A DNA stretch of 52,442 nt from an uncultured Gemmatimonadota bacterium (GCA_903893785.1 CAITNQ010000117.1:1-52442); one strand, 5' to 3'; positions 18,804 to 27,190 are shown, numbered from the stretch's first letter. Notes: generated from the sequence alone by a model not told the origin. Numbers and translations are program-made.

Positions 18804-19919
18804 TCAGGCGGGCGCGGCTTCGGCCAGAGCCAGCAGAACCTCAAGGGCGGCCTCCGGATCGGCCTCGCGCCGGCTGGCCGCCTCGAGAGCAGCCCGGGCG
18901 GCAGCCCCGCCCAGACGACCGAGGGCCCACGCCGCGTGTCCGCGCACCTGCGCGTCGTCGTCGCTCAGGGTTCGGACCAGGGCGGGCACACTATCCCGGT
19001 CGCCGGTGTTCCCCAACGCCACCGCAGCGTTGCGCCGCAAACCCCGGCGACGCGCGCGAGCCACCGGGGTGGAACCGTAACGGCGGCGGAAACCGGCGCT
19101 GTCCAATTCGAGCAGATCCACCAGTTCCGACGCCGCCAACGCCGGTTCAGGGCCCGGCCATCCCGGTCGTGTCCGCCGGTTCCACGGACAGACTTCCTGA
19201 CAGGCGTCACAGCCAAAGACACGGGTGCCCAGCAGCGGGCGCAGGGGGCGCGGCAATGCCCCGCGGTGCTCGATGGTCAGGTATGCCAGGCAGCGCCGAC
19301 TGTCCAACACATAGGGCTGCACCAGGGCGCCGGTGGGGCAGGCGTCCAGGCATCGTTGACAACAGCCACAGCCGTCCGGCGTCGGCGCATCGGGCACCAG
19401 TTCCAGGTCGGTGAACAACTCGCCCAGGAGGGTGTACGAGCCGACCCGGCGATTGATTAGGCAGGTGTTCCGCCCGCGCCATCCCAGCCCGGCCCGCACG
19501 GCCAGCTCGCGCTCGAACACGGGCGCGGTATCGGTGCAGGCATGGCACCGGACCGGTCGACCGGCGACCGCGGCGACGAACTGCCCCAGGGTCTGCAAAC
19601 GCGCCAACAGCCAGTCATGGTAGTCAGGTCCAGCAGCGTAGGCCGCGATGCGACCGTACCCGGCGGTCACGGACGTGGGGGCGCCGTAGGTGGCGGCCAC
19701 GCAGATGACGGTGCGGACACCGGGCCATTGCCGGCTCGGATCGGCGCGACGGTCGCCGTGCCGGGCCATGAACGCCATGCCCGCCCCATAGCCCGCAGCC
19801 AGCCAATCGGCACAGAAACGGCGGCCCGGCAACACGTCGGGGGAGGCGAAGCCGACCTGCACGAAGCCCAACTCCAGCGCCCGGGAACGGATCGCAGCCG
19901 CCGTCCGGGCCGTCGCCAC
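18804..19919 (-). CDS. queG: Epoxyqueuosine reductase
   Basis: 371 aa cobalamin- and Fe-S-dependent enzyme for the last step of queuosine tRNA modification. The general-acid region is CTDTAPVFERELAVRAGLGW, followed by RNTCLIN. Two ferredoxin-type clusters follow: CGCCQRCLDACPTGAL and FGCDACQEVCPWN. The C-terminal part from about residue 275 has HEAT-like repeats (ALGNTGDRDSVPALVRTL, AWALGRLGG), as in longer QueG proteins. Start GTG at 19919, 16 nt after the rseP stop, so it is the last gene of uppS-cdsA-rseP-queG. Confidence 0.93.
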   Translation of the reverse strand: MATARTAAAIRSRALELGFVQVGFASPDVLPGRRFCADWLAAGYGAGMAFMARHGDRRADPSRQWPGVRTVICVAATYGAPTSVTAGYGRIAAYAAGPDYHDWLLARLQTLGQFVAAVAGRPVRCHACTDTAPVFERELAVRAGLGWRGRNTCLINRRVGSYTLLGELFTDLELVPDAPTPDGCGCCQRCLDACPTGALVQPYVLDSRRCLAYLTIEHRGALPRPLRPLLGTRVFGCDACQEVCPWNRRTRPGWPGPEPALAASELVDLLELDSAGFRRRYGSTPVARARRRGLRRNAAVALGNTGDRDSVPALVRTLSDDDAQVRGHAAWALGRLGGAAARAALEAASRREADPEAALEVLLALAEAAPA

Positions 19920-19935
19920 TGCCCCGCCGGGCGGC

Positions 19936-21264
19936 TTACCGGAAGAGCGCCCGGACGTGATGGAAGACCATCTGGTTGAGGTCGTTGAAGGTAACCAGGA
20001 GCATGATGCCCAACATGATCACCAGACCGATTTGCTGGAACACCTCGCGCTGGCGGGCGGACAGGGGGCCACGCATGATGCCTTCGAGGGTCAGGAAGAC
20101 CAGGTGCCCGCCGTCGAGGACCGGGATGGGCAGCAGATTGATCACCGCCAGATTGACGCTGAGCATGGCCAGGAAACCGAGAAAGCGGTTCAGCCCCTCC
20201 TCGGCGGTCTGGCCGGCCAACTGGGCAATGCGCAACGGCCCCCCCAGTTCATCGGTGGACCGTTGTCCACGGAACAGCTGGCCGAGGAAATCGACGATGA
20301 GATAGGAGGAGCGGAAAACGCCCTGAAGGCCCATGCCAGCGGCCGAGGCGACACCGACCGGGTGGCGGATGGAGGCAGCGCTAATGCCGATCTGCCCCAC
20401 CGTCTCGTCACCCTCGACCTTCCGCGCCGGGGTGATCGTGCCTTCGAGGCGCTGCCCCTGGCGCGACCAGACCAGCACCACCGGTTCGTCCGGATGGCGC
20501 CGGATGGCCTGACTCATGTCAGCCCAACTGGCGACTGCCTGGCCGGCAACAGCGATGATCTCGTCACCGGGTTGCAGGCCGAGCGCCTCAGCCGGCATGC
20601 CGGGCACAACGTAGCCGACGCTGGCCGGGCGCAGCAGCTCAAGGCCGTAGCCGTCCGCGGGCAGGGCCGGCAGAGCCACGACAGCCTGGCCCCCGCCGCG
20701 GCGCACCGTCAACTCCAGGCTGCGGGTTTCCCCTTCCCGCAGGGCGTCTGCCAGCTCGTACGCATCGCCGACGGGCCGCCCACCCACTGCCAGCACCTCG
20801 TCGCCGTCGCGCAGACCGGCGCGGTCGGCCGCGGAACCCACTGCCGGCCTGATCCGGGTCCCGGCGAAGGTTTCGATGCCGTAGCTGAAGCTGAGCCCCC
20901 ACAGCACGAAGAAGGCAAACACCAGGTTCATGGCCGGGCCCGCCGCAATGACGGCCATGCGGACCCAAATCGGCTTGGAGGGGAATTCCCAGTCAGCGCC
21001 GGTGGCCTGATCCGGTCCGGCGTCGGCCATACCGGCAACTTTGACGTAACCGCCGAAGGGAATCCAGGAGATGCAATACTCCGTTTCGCCCCACTGGAAA
21101 CCCCAGGCTTTGGGCGGGTACCCGAGCGAGAAGCGCTCGACGCGGATGCCGGCGCGCTTGGCGACCAGGAAGTGTCCCAGTTCGTGCACGAACACGAGCA
21201 CGCCCAGGGCGATCAGGAAGGGCACCACCCGGGTCAGAACGAGCGAAACGGCGGCGTCAAACAT
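19936..21264 (-). CDS. rseP: Site-2 intramembrane zinc metalloprotease RseP
   Basis: 442 aa. The zinc site HELGH is at about residues 28-32 within the first transmembrane helix, and the second ligand site is NLLPIPVLDGGHL near the C-terminus. GGYVKVAGM and the AAGPAMNLVFAFFVLW helix are typical. Two PDZ domains lie between the membrane halves (around 115-200 and 205-285). The family cleaves anti-sigma factors and remnant signal peptides. It follows cdsA after 30 nt; dxr, often found between these genes, is absent. Confidence 0.94.
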   Translation of the reverse strand: MFDAAVSLVLTRVVPFLIALGVLVFVHELGHFLVAKRAGIRVERFSLGYPPKAWGFQWGETEYCISWIPFGGYVKVAGMADAGPDQATGADWEFPSKPIWVRMAVIAAGPAMNLVFAFFVLWGLSFSYGIETFAGTRIRPAVGSAADRAGLRDGDEVLAVGGRPVGDAYELADALREGETRSLELTVRRGGGQAVVALPALPADGYGLELLRPASVGYVVPGMPAEALGLQPGDEIIAVAGQAVASWADMSQAIRRHPDEPVVLVWSRQGQRLEGTITPARKVEGDETVGQIGISAASIRHPVGVASAAGMGLQGVFRSSYLIVDFLGQLFRGQRSTDELGGPLRIAQLAGQTAEEGLNRFLGFLAMLSVNLAVINLLPIPVLDGGHLVFLTLEGIMRGPLSARQREVFQQIGLVIMLGIMLLVTFNDLNQMVFHHVRALFR

Positions 21265-21294
21265 GAAGGGACCCCTGGGGACGGCGGGGACGAC

Positions 21295-22128
21295 TCAGAA
21301 CAGGCCGAGAAGCCGTATATAGAGATAGGTGAGGGGGAAGGCAAACAGATACGAGTCGAAGCGATCGAGGGCCCCGCCGTGGCCCGGAATCAGCGGTGGC
21401 GCGTCCTTGACCCCCAGGTCCCGCTTGAGGGCCGATTCGGCCAGATCGCCCACCTGCCCACCGGCGCTGACCAGCACCATCAGACCCGCCAGCGACGGCA
21501 GCGTAAAAGATGGCAGGACGGGCAGGAAGAACACCGGTACCAACCCACCCACGGCCCCGGCGGCCAAGCCCACCACGGTCTTGCCCGGGCTGATGGTCGG
21601 TGCCAGTCGCCGGCGGCCCCAGCGCCGCCCACACAGGAAAGCCGCCGTATCGGTCAACCAGATGCACGACAGCACGGCCAGCAGCAGGAACCCGGCTTCG
21701 TGGCCGTGGCCCCGGCCGACGACGCGGGCCACCAGCAGAGGCGCGCTGCCCAGCAGGCCCAGGTAGACGATGCCTGCCAGGGTCACCGCCACCGTCGCCG
21801 CGTAGTCCTGCACGCCGCGCCACAGGGCCACTGCCATGACGACCATGGTGGCCGCCACCAGCAACACATCCAGGTCGGCGGCGCCGCGCCAGGCGACCCA
21901 CCCGCCGACGGCGAGCGCGAGGACCACCCCCAACGCAGTCAACGGACGCCGGCCCGCCTTAGTGGCCAGGTAGTAAAACTCCCAGCTGCCGCGGCCGATG
22001 ACAATCAGGGTCAGGACCGTCAACCCCCAACCGCCAAACCACATGGCCGCCAGCACCAAGGGGCCGAAGACGCCGGCCGACAGCGTGCGGACGGCCAGAT
22101 TCGACCGTGCCTGCGGGGCGCTGCTCAT
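21295..22128 (-). CDS. cdsA: Phosphatidate cytidylyltransferase
   Basis: 277 aa, multi-pass inner-membrane enzyme making CDP-diacylglycerol from phosphatidate and CTP. The C-terminal signature is GDLAESALKRDLGVKD, then PGHGGALDRFDSYLFAFPLTY. TDTAAFLCGRRWGRRRLAPTISPGKTVVG precedes it. About eight hydrophobic helices. ATG at 22128 lies 4 nt after the uppS stop; a start at 22185 would overlap uppS by 53 nt. Confidence 0.94.
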   Translation of the reverse strand: MSSAPQARSNLAVRTLSAGVFGPLVLAAMWFGGWGLTVLTLIVIGRGSWEFYYLATKAGRRPLTALGVVLALAVGGWVAWRGAADLDVLLVAATMVVMAVALWRGVQDYAATVAVTLAGIVYLGLLGSAPLLVARVVGRGHGHEAGFLLLAVLSCIWLTDTAAFLCGRRWGRRRLAPTISPGKTVVGLAAGAVGGLVPVFFLPVLPSFTLPSLAGLMVLVSAGGQVGDLAESALKRDLGVKDAPPLIPGHGGALDRFDSYLFAFPLTYLYIRLLGLF

Positions 22129-22132
22129 GGCG

Positions 22133-22939
22133 TCAGGCGCCGCCGAAGCGCCGGTGGCGACGTTGGTACTCGGCGATAGCGGCATACAGGTGCCAACGGC
22201 GGAAGTCCGGCCAATACACCTCGGCGGCGAAGTAGATCTCGGTGTAAACGGTCTGCCAGGGCAGGAAATTGCTCAGGCGCATCTCGCCACTGGGACGGAT
22301 CAGCAGGTCCGGGTCGGGAAGGCCCGCAGTGTACAAGGCCCCCTCGATGGCGGCCTCGTCGACCTGCTCGGGAGCCAGTTCGCCGCGCTGCACCCGCTCG
22401 CACAGGGTTCGGCAGGCATCGACCAGCTCGCTGCGGCCGCCGTAGTTCAGCGCCAGATTCAGCAGCAGGCCGGTGTTGGCGCGCGTGGCCTCCAGAGCCC
22501 GGCGCAACCCCATCTGCACCGAACGCGGCAGACCATCCAACCGGCCGATGGCATTGAGGCGCACATTGCCACGGTTGAGCTCGGGCAGCTCGTCGCGCAG
22601 TGACTGGCGCAGCCAGCGCATCAGGGTCTGCACCTCGTAGCGCGGCCGGGACCAGTTCTCGGTGGAGAACGTGTACAGCGTAAGGACACCGATGCCCAGT
22701 TGGCCGCATGCCCGGACGACGTCGCGCACCGAGTCGCGGCCGAAGCGATGGCCCTCGGTCCGCGGCAGGTTGCGCTCCGCAGCCCAGCGGCGGTCGCCAT
22801 CCATGATGATGGCGATGTGCCGTGGGAGATTGCCGCGGTCCCGGAGGGCCTGCTGCGCGCGGATGTCGTCTTCCGGGGTCATCTCGGGCCCGGCGGGCGT
22901 GTCGCTCGGCACCGGGGGCCCAGCCTCAGGTCCGGACAT
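22133..22939 (-). CDS. uppS: Isoprenyl transferase (undecaprenyl diphosphate synthase type)
   Basis: 268 aa cis-prenyltransferase that makes the C55 lipid carrier for peptidoglycan and surface glycans. Motifs: HIAIIMDGDRRWA (about 41-53), TLYTFSTENWSRP, LNYGGRSELVDA, and DLLIRPSGEMRLSNFLPWQ. The usual MDGNGRWA is MDGDRRWA here. A disordered N-tail of about 30 residues rich in Pro and acidic residues precedes the fold. ATG at 22939 follows AGGGA. It is the first gene of its operon and has a promoter candidate upstream. Confidence 0.94.
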   Translation of the reverse strand: MSGPEAGPPVPSDTPAGPEMTPEDDIRAQQALRDRGNLPRHIAIIMDGDRRWAAERNLPRTEGHRFGRDSVRDVVRACGQLGIGVLTLYTFSTENWSRPRYEVQTLMRWLRQSLRDELPELNRGNVRLNAIGRLDGLPRSVQMGLRRALEATRANTGLLLNLALNYGGRSELVDACRTLCERVQRGELAPEQVDEAAIEGALYTAGLPDPDLLIRPSGEMRLSNFLPWQTVYTEIYFAAEVYWPDFRRWHLYAAIAEYQRRHRRFGGA

Positions 22940-23017
22940 GCGATTCCCTGGCAGGGGTAGGTCGGCCCGGTTTGGCGCGGGGCCGTGCGCACGGGGCAGC
23001 GAATGCTCAAATTATGG

Positions 23018-23046
23018 AAGTTAGGTTTCCTGCCCAAATCCGTCAA
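23018..23046 (-). promoter_or_regulatory. Promoter candidate for uppS-cdsA-rseP-queG
   Basis: On the minus strand TTGACG (23046-23041) and TAACTT (23023-23018) are separated by 17 nt, in the most AT-rich part of the uppS upstream region. The expected start point is about 70 nt before the uppS ATG. Confidence 0.5.
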
Positions 23047-23073
23047 GAAACCCGTTTGTTGTTGTCGCCGTGG

Positions 23074-23145
23074 CGGTTGGCCGCAGCCGGGGCGGTCCGC
23101 CCCGCCCCCCCCGCCCGGAGGGCGTCGCCGGGCGCTGCGGCACCG
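23074..23145 (+). ncRNA. Possible structured RNA leader before the formyl-THF cyclo-ligase gene
   Basis: An outer stem pairs CGGT + GCCGCAGC (23074-23087, 2-nt bulge) with GCTGCGGC + ACCG (23134-23145). Inside it lie two hairpins: CGGGGCG-GTC-CGCCCCG (23088-23104) and CGCCC-GGA-GGGCG (23112-23124). It ends 6 nt before the AAGGAGG site. This gene is often adjacent to 6S RNA in other bacteria, but I cannot show a 6S fold here. It could be a regulatory leader, a terminator-like element, or chance in G+C-rich DNA. Confidence 0.35.
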
Positions 23146-23151
23146 ACGCAC

Positions 23152-23158
23152 AAGGAGG
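23152..23158 (+). promoter_or_regulatory. Strong ribosome binding site that points to a CTG start
   Basis: AAGGAGG ends 5 nt before CTG at 23164. An in-frame TAA at 23161-23163 lies directly before that codon, so the frame cannot extend further. The next conventional start (TTG 23212) is 53 nt from this site. Confidence 0.6.
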
Positions 23159-23163
23159 GCTAA

Positions 23164-23769
23164 CTGAAGACATCGCTAGCCGCTTCCACGCCGGCGCAGC
23201 GCAAGACCGAGTTGCGCCGCGCCTGCCGGGCTGTTCGCGCCGGCCTGAACGCCGCTGCCGCCGCCGACCTGGCCGCGGCCATCCAGGCCCGCGTGCTGGC
23301 GCTGCCGGAGTACGCCCAAGCCGGCCTGGTGCATACCTACCTGGCTACCCTGGAAAACGAGGTGGCAACCGCCGGGGTCGTCGAGGAGGCGCGGCGCAGT
23401 GGCCGCCAGGTCGCGGCGCCGGTGGTGATACCGGGCACGCGCCGGTTGCGGCATGCCCTGATCGACCGCCTGGACAACTGGCAACCTGACCGCTGGGGGC
23501 TGTTGACGCCACCTCCCGACCACGACGCGTGGGTGGAAGATCTGACGGCCATCGGCCTGGTCCTGGTGCCGGGACTGGCCTTCGATGCGCAGGGTCGCCG
23601 CCTGGGTTACGGCGGCGGCTACTACGACCGTTTCTTGCGTCAGACCGCCGCGCCTCGCGTGGGCCTTACCTTTGACTGCCTGTTGCTCGACGAGGTCCCC
23701 GAAGAACCTCACGATGTCCGCGTGGACGTGGTGCTCACCGAATTGCGGCTGCAACGGACCACACCGTGA
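23164..23769 (+). CDS. 5-formyltetrahydrofolate cyclo-ligase
   Basis: 201 aa, converts 5-formyl-THF to 5,10-methenyl-THF with ATP. Family motifs: QRKTELRRACRAVRAGL at the N-terminus (phosphate and nucleotide-binding Lys/Arg region), VLVPGLAFDAQGRRLGYGGGYYDRFL, and GLTFDCLLLDEVP, then HDVRVDVVLTE. The N-terminal Lys/Arg segment is only complete if translation starts at CTG 23164, right after a strong AAGGAGG; TTG 23212 would remove it. The codon may be a true non-AUG start or a base error. The stop overlaps the start of the next gene (GTGATG). Confidence 0.88.
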   Translation: MKTSLAASTPAQRKTELRRACRAVRAGLNAAAAADLAAAIQARVLALPEYAQAGLVHTYLATLENEVATAGVVEEARRSGRQVAAPVVIPGTRRLRHALIDRLDNWQPDRWGLLTPPPDHDAWVEDLTAIGLVLVPGLAFDAQGRRLGYGGGYYDRFLRQTAAPRVGLTFDCLLLDEVPEEPHDVRVDVVLTELRLQRTTP

Positions 23770-24827
23770 TGACCGCCGGCGCCGGCCCCGCCAAGCCGGA
23801 CGCGGGACCAGGGCCAACGACCGCACCCGGCCTGCGCCTGGGTCGGCTCGAACTGCATCCGGGCCTGCTGCTGGCACCGATGGAGGACGTATCTGAGCTG
23901 CCGTTCCGGGTCATCTGCCGCCGCCTGGGCGCTGACCTGGTGTTCACCGAGTTCGTCAACGCCGAGGGGTTGGTGCGGGAGTCGCCGGACGGCCCGCAGC
24001 GGACCCGGCGGAAGCTGCGCCTGGCACCTGAAGAACGGCCGGCCGCCATCCAGCTGTACGGTGCTGAGCCTGGATCCATGGCGCAGGCGGCACAGATCGC
24101 CACGGCCTGCGAACCCGAGCTGATCGACATCAACTGCGGCTGCTGGGTCAAGGACGTGGCGCTGCGCGGGGCCGGGGCCGGACTCCTGCTCGATCTCCCG
24201 CGCATGCGCGACCTGGTAGCGGCGGTGATCCGCTCGACCCACCTGCCGGTAACCGTCAAGACTCGCTTGGGGTGGGACCGGGACAGCATCCGCATCGTCG
24301 ACGTGGCGCGCATGCTCGAGGATCTGGGCGTGACGGCCCTGACCATCCACTGCCGAACGCGCATGCAGGGGCACCAGGGCCCGGTGGACTACAGCTGGAT
24401 CCCGCGCGTCAAGGCCGCGGTCGCCATGCCCGTGATCCTCAACGGGGATGTGTTCACCGCCGCCGCGGCAGCCGCCGCCTTTGCTACCACCGGATGCGAC
24501 GGCGTGATGCTGGGGCGTGGTGCCATCCGCAACCCGTGGCTCTTCGCTGAATGCCGGCAATGCCTGGCCGGCGGGCCGCCTTTGCCGCCACCAACGCTGG
24601 CGATGCGTGCCGCGCTCTGTCTGGAGCATCTGCGCCTGGCGGTGGACCACGGCGGTGAGGCCTACGCCGTGGTAAGTCTGCGGCGGCACTATACCGGGTA
24701 TTTCCGCGACCTGCGCGGCGCCGCCCGCTGGCGCGACGCGCTGGGAGCCGAGCGCGACCTGGGCCGGCTGCAGGAGCGCCTGGGCGAGTTGGCTGCCGGC
24801 GAGGCATCGGGCCATGCCGGTGAGTGA
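23769..24827 (+). CDS. dus: tRNA-dihydrouridine synthase
   Basis: 352 aa FMN enzyme that reduces uridine in tRNA. Motifs: LLLAPMEDVSELPFR (FMN site), FTEFVNAEG, DINCGCWVKDVALRGAGAGLL with the catalytic Cys, TVKTRLGW, LTIHCRTRMQG, ILNGDVF and GVMLGRGAIRNPWLF. The MEDVS variant and the layout resemble the Bacteroidetes-type Dus. ATG at 23769 overlaps the stop of the folate gene (GTG at 23766 possible). Its 3' end overlaps the DUF309 gene by 14 nt. Confidence 0.93.
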   Translation: MTAGAGPAKPDAGPGPTTAPGLRLGRLELHPGLLLAPMEDVSELPFRVICRRLGADLVFTEFVNAEGLVRESPDGPQRTRRKLRLAPEERPAAIQLYGAEPGSMAQAAQIATACEPELIDINCGCWVKDVALRGAGAGLLLDLPRMRDLVAAVIRSTHLPVTVKTRLGWDRDSIRIVDVARMLEDLGVTALTIHCRTRMQGHQGPVDYSWIPRVKAAVAMPVILNGDVFTAAAAAAAFATTGCDGVMLGRGAIRNPWLFAECRQCLAGGPPLPPPTLAMRAALCLEHLRLAVDHGGEAYAVVSLRRHYTGYFRDLRGAARWRDALGAERDLGRLQERLGELAAGEASGHAGE

Positions 24828-25347
24828 TCCGGCCCCGTTACCGCGCTACGCCCCGGGGATGCCGCTACCGCCGTACCGTCATCTGCCCGGTGTAACACCC
24901 CACCCCCTGCGCGACCCGCAAGGTCACCATTACGGCCAGGTGCCGCGGCCCGACGGCCCGCCGCTGGACGACAACAACTGGCAGACCTGCGCCCTGTACC
25001 TGGCCGGCCTGGACCTTTACAACCACGGCTATTGGTGGGAGGCCCATGAGTGGTGGGAGGGCCTGTGGCGACAGCCGGCGACGACAGCCGAGGCACAGCT
25101 GTTTCTGCAGGCGCTGATCCAGATGGCCGTTGCGTTGGTGAAGAAACGGCAGGGCAGCCCCCGCGGCGTCAGCCTGCTGCTGGGCCACGCCCAGGAGAAA
25201 CTGGGGCGTCTGGCGCAGTCGGGTTGGCGGGGCTACGCCGGTCTGAGCCTGGCAACCCTGGAAGCCGCCATGGCCGCAACCGCGGCTCCGGTCGCCCCGG
25301 CGGGCGCGTCGCCGACGCCAGGCCCCGTGTTGCGGCTGGAGCCGTAA
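24814..25347 (+). CDS. DUF309 domain protein
   Basis: 177 aa. The DUF309 core is visible at about residues 60-120: AGLDLYNHGYWWEAHEWWEGLW, then FLQALIQMAVALVKKRQG and LLLGHAQEKLGRL. The N-terminal 50 residues are Pro-rich. The family is widespread, small, helical and of unknown function; the HE/W residues of YWWEAHE are its hallmark. It overlaps the dus gene, so co-expression is likely. The C-terminus is Ala/Pro-rich. Confidence 0.8.
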   Translation: MPVSDPAPLPRYAPGMPLPPYRHLPGVTPHPLRDPQGHHYGQVPRPDGPPLDDNNWQTCALYLAGLDLYNHGYWWEAHEWWEGLWRQPATTAEAQLFLQALIQMAVALVKKRQGSPRGVSLLLGHAQEKLGRLAQSGWRGYAGLSLATLEAAMAATAAPVAPAGASPTPGPVLRLEP

Positions 25348-25395
25348 CGCAGCCGGTTATTCAAATTTCCTATTCGCTGTATTCCAATTATCGAT

Positions 25396-25424
25396 TTGCT
25401 CAATGGCACTGCCTGTGGCAGATT
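25396..25424 (+). promoter_or_regulatory. Weak promoter candidate before inositol phosphate synthase
   Basis: TTGCTC (25396-25401) and CAGATT (25419-25424) at 17-nt spacing, within an AT-rich stretch (about 25360-25400) that contrasts with its surroundings. Downstream at 25431-25449 a CGACGGC/GCCGTCG hairpin lies in the leader. Confidence 0.25.
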
Positions 25425-25430
25425 CTGTAC

Positions 25431-25449
25431 CGACGGCGTTCGGCCGTCG
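25431..25449 (+). terminator. Hairpin between the DUF309 gene and the inositol phosphate synthase gene
   Basis: CGACGGC-GTTCG-GCCGTCG gives a 7-bp stem with a 5-nt loop. No T-tract follows. It may end the folate/dus/DUF309 transcript or sit in the leader of the next gene. Confidence 0.3.
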
Positions 25450-25523
25450 TGCTGTCGTACCCCGGAATCCAGAGCCCGCGGTCGCCGCGGCCTCCATCCC
25501 CTTTGGCAGGAGTTGGCTGCAAC

Positions 25524-26837
25524 ATGGACAAACCTGTGGTGATCCGCCCAGCAGAAGGAAAACTCGGCGTCCTCATCCCCGGCATGGGCGCCGTCGCCAC
25601 TACCTTCATCGCCGGTGTCGAGGCCGTCCGGCGTGGGTTGGGCCAGCCGTTTGGCTCGCTCACGCAGATGGGTACCATCCGATTGGGCAAGCGCACCGAC
25701 AAGCGCTCGCCGCTGATCAAGGACTTTGTCCCGCTGGCCGGCCTTGACGACCTGGTGTTCGGCGGTTGGGACGTGTTCCCGGACAGCGCCTACGAAGCCG
25801 CCACCCACGCCGGCGTGCTGCGTCAGGACCTGCTGGACGCGATGAAGGAGCCGCTTCACGCGCTGCGGCCGATGAAGGCTGCTTTCGACCGCAACTACGT
25901 CCGCCGGTTGGACGGCCGGCACATCAAAGAGGCGACCAGCCGCTGGGATCTGGTGCAGCAGGTGCGCGAGGACATCCAGCGCTTCAAGGCAGACACCGGC
26001 GTGTCTCGCCTGATCATGATCTGGTGCGGTAGCACCGAGATCTTCCTGGAGCCAGGCCCGGTACACGCCACCATCGAGAGCTTCGAGCAGGGGCTCAAGA
26101 CCAGCGATCCGGGTATCGCGCCCAGCATGGTCTATGCCTGGGCCGCCCTTCAGGAGGGTATCCCCTTTATCAACGGCGCGCCCAACCTGACCGTTGATTT
26201 CCCGGCCATGGTGGAGCTGGCGCGGCAGCGCCACGTGCCGGTCTGCGGCAAGGACTACAAGACCGGCCAGACGCTGATGAAGACCATTCTGGCCCCGGGG
26301 TTCAAGGCGCGCATGCTGGGCGTCCGCGGCTGGTTCTCGACCAACATCCTGGGCAACCGCGACGGCGAAGTGCTCGACGATCCGGCGTCGTTCAAGACCA
26401 AGGAAGAGAGCAAGCTGGGGGTGCTGGAACACATCCTCCAGCCGCCGTTGTACCCGGACCTGTACGGCCAGCTGTACCACAAAGTGCGGATCAACTACTA
26501 CCCACCCCGGGGCGACGAGAAGGAAGGGTGGGACAACATCGACATCTTCGGGTGGTTGGGGTACCCGATGCAGATCAAGGTGGACTTCCTGTGCCGCGAC
26601 AGTATTCTGGCCGCGCCGCTGGTGCTGGACCTGGTGCTGTTCAATGACCTGGCGCAACGGGCCGGCATGCGGGGCATCCAGGAGTGGCTCTCGTTCTACT
26701 TCAAGAGCCCGCAGCACGCACCTGGTCTGTACCCTGAGCACGACCTGTTCATCCAGCTGATGAAGCTGAAGAACACGCTGCGCCATATGCAGGGCGAAGA
26801 CCTGATCACTCACCTGGGGCAGGAGTACTACGACTGA
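25524..26837 (+). CDS. ino1: Inositol-3-phosphate synthase
   Basis: 437 aa NAD-dependent enzyme turning glucose-6-phosphate into myo-inositol-3-phosphate. N-terminal Rossmann segment GVLIPGMGAVATTFIAGV; FINGAPNLTVDFPAMVELA; the catalytic stretch CGKDYKTGQTLMKTIL; and GWFSTNILGNRDGEVLDD with FKTKEESKLGVLEHIL. Length suits the bacterial class between archaeal and eukaryotic forms. ATG at 25524 follows GCAGGAG. In bacteria the product feeds inositol lipids, mycothiol or compatible solutes; nothing beside it decides which. A perfect hairpin terminator follows. Confidence 0.93.
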   Translation: MDKPVVIRPAEGKLGVLIPGMGAVATTFIAGVEAVRRGLGQPFGSLTQMGTIRLGKRTDKRSPLIKDFVPLAGLDDLVFGGWDVFPDSAYEAATHAGVLRQDLLDAMKEPLHALRPMKAAFDRNYVRRLDGRHIKEATSRWDLVQQVREDIQRFKADTGVSRLIMIWCGSTEIFLEPGPVHATIESFEQGLKTSDPGIAPSMVYAWAALQEGIPFINGAPNLTVDFPAMVELARQRHVPVCGKDYKTGQTLMKTILAPGFKARMLGVRGWFSTNILGNRDGEVLDDPASFKTKEESKLGVLEHILQPPLYPDLYGQLYHKVRINYYPPRGDEKEGWDNIDIFGWLGYPMQIKVDFLCRDSILAAPLVLDLVLFNDLAQRAGMRGIQEWLSFYFKSPQHAPGLYPEHDLFIQLMKLKNTLRHMQGEDLITHLGQEYYD

Positions 26838-27190
26838 TCGTAGGCGCCTCATCCCGCACCCCGGTACCAGCGGGCCCCGACCGCCGAGCGGTCGGGGCCC
26901 GCACGCTAGCCGGATCAACAGCGTTGGCACCGGGTCGGTCGCCGGTCTGGGGCCGGCCAGGGCCCGTCGCCAGTAACTAACGGGGCATGCCCCTGCGTCT
27001 CGGGGGCGCGCCGACACCCGGTGGCGATGCCGGTCAGCCCGGCGGCGCCCACGCCGCCCGGGCCACCGTTGGCCAATCGCGCGGCATGCGGCGCGTCCAG
27101 CGCCCCAGGCGCCCCATGGCCCCGAACCCTTGCCGTCACCCCGCGCGGTCCTGGCGGCGCGCCCACCGACGCCGCCGAGCCGGCCGGGCA
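26838..27190. other. Intergenic region after ino1
   Basis: 353 nt between convergent ino1 and the DUF1638 gene. The first 65 nt contain the terminator hairpin. The rest is G+C-rich without a credible gene, tRNA or repeat that I can see. Confidence 0.6.
26870..26902 (+). terminator. Perfect 15-bp terminator hairpin after ino1
   Basis: GCGGGCCCCGACCGC, loop CGA, then its exact reverse complement. It starts 32 nt past the ino1 stop. No T-run follows, as is common in very G+C-rich genomes. Confidence 0.7.

Noticed and set aside
22985..23163. 6S RNA
   Set aside because: The location is suggestive, but I could not build the long stem with a central bubble. I kept only a low-confidence structured element.
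26903..27190. Short frames in the gap after ino1
   Set aside because: They are Pro/Ala/Arg-rich on both strands with no start-site signal or homology, as expected for non-coding G+C-rich DNA.
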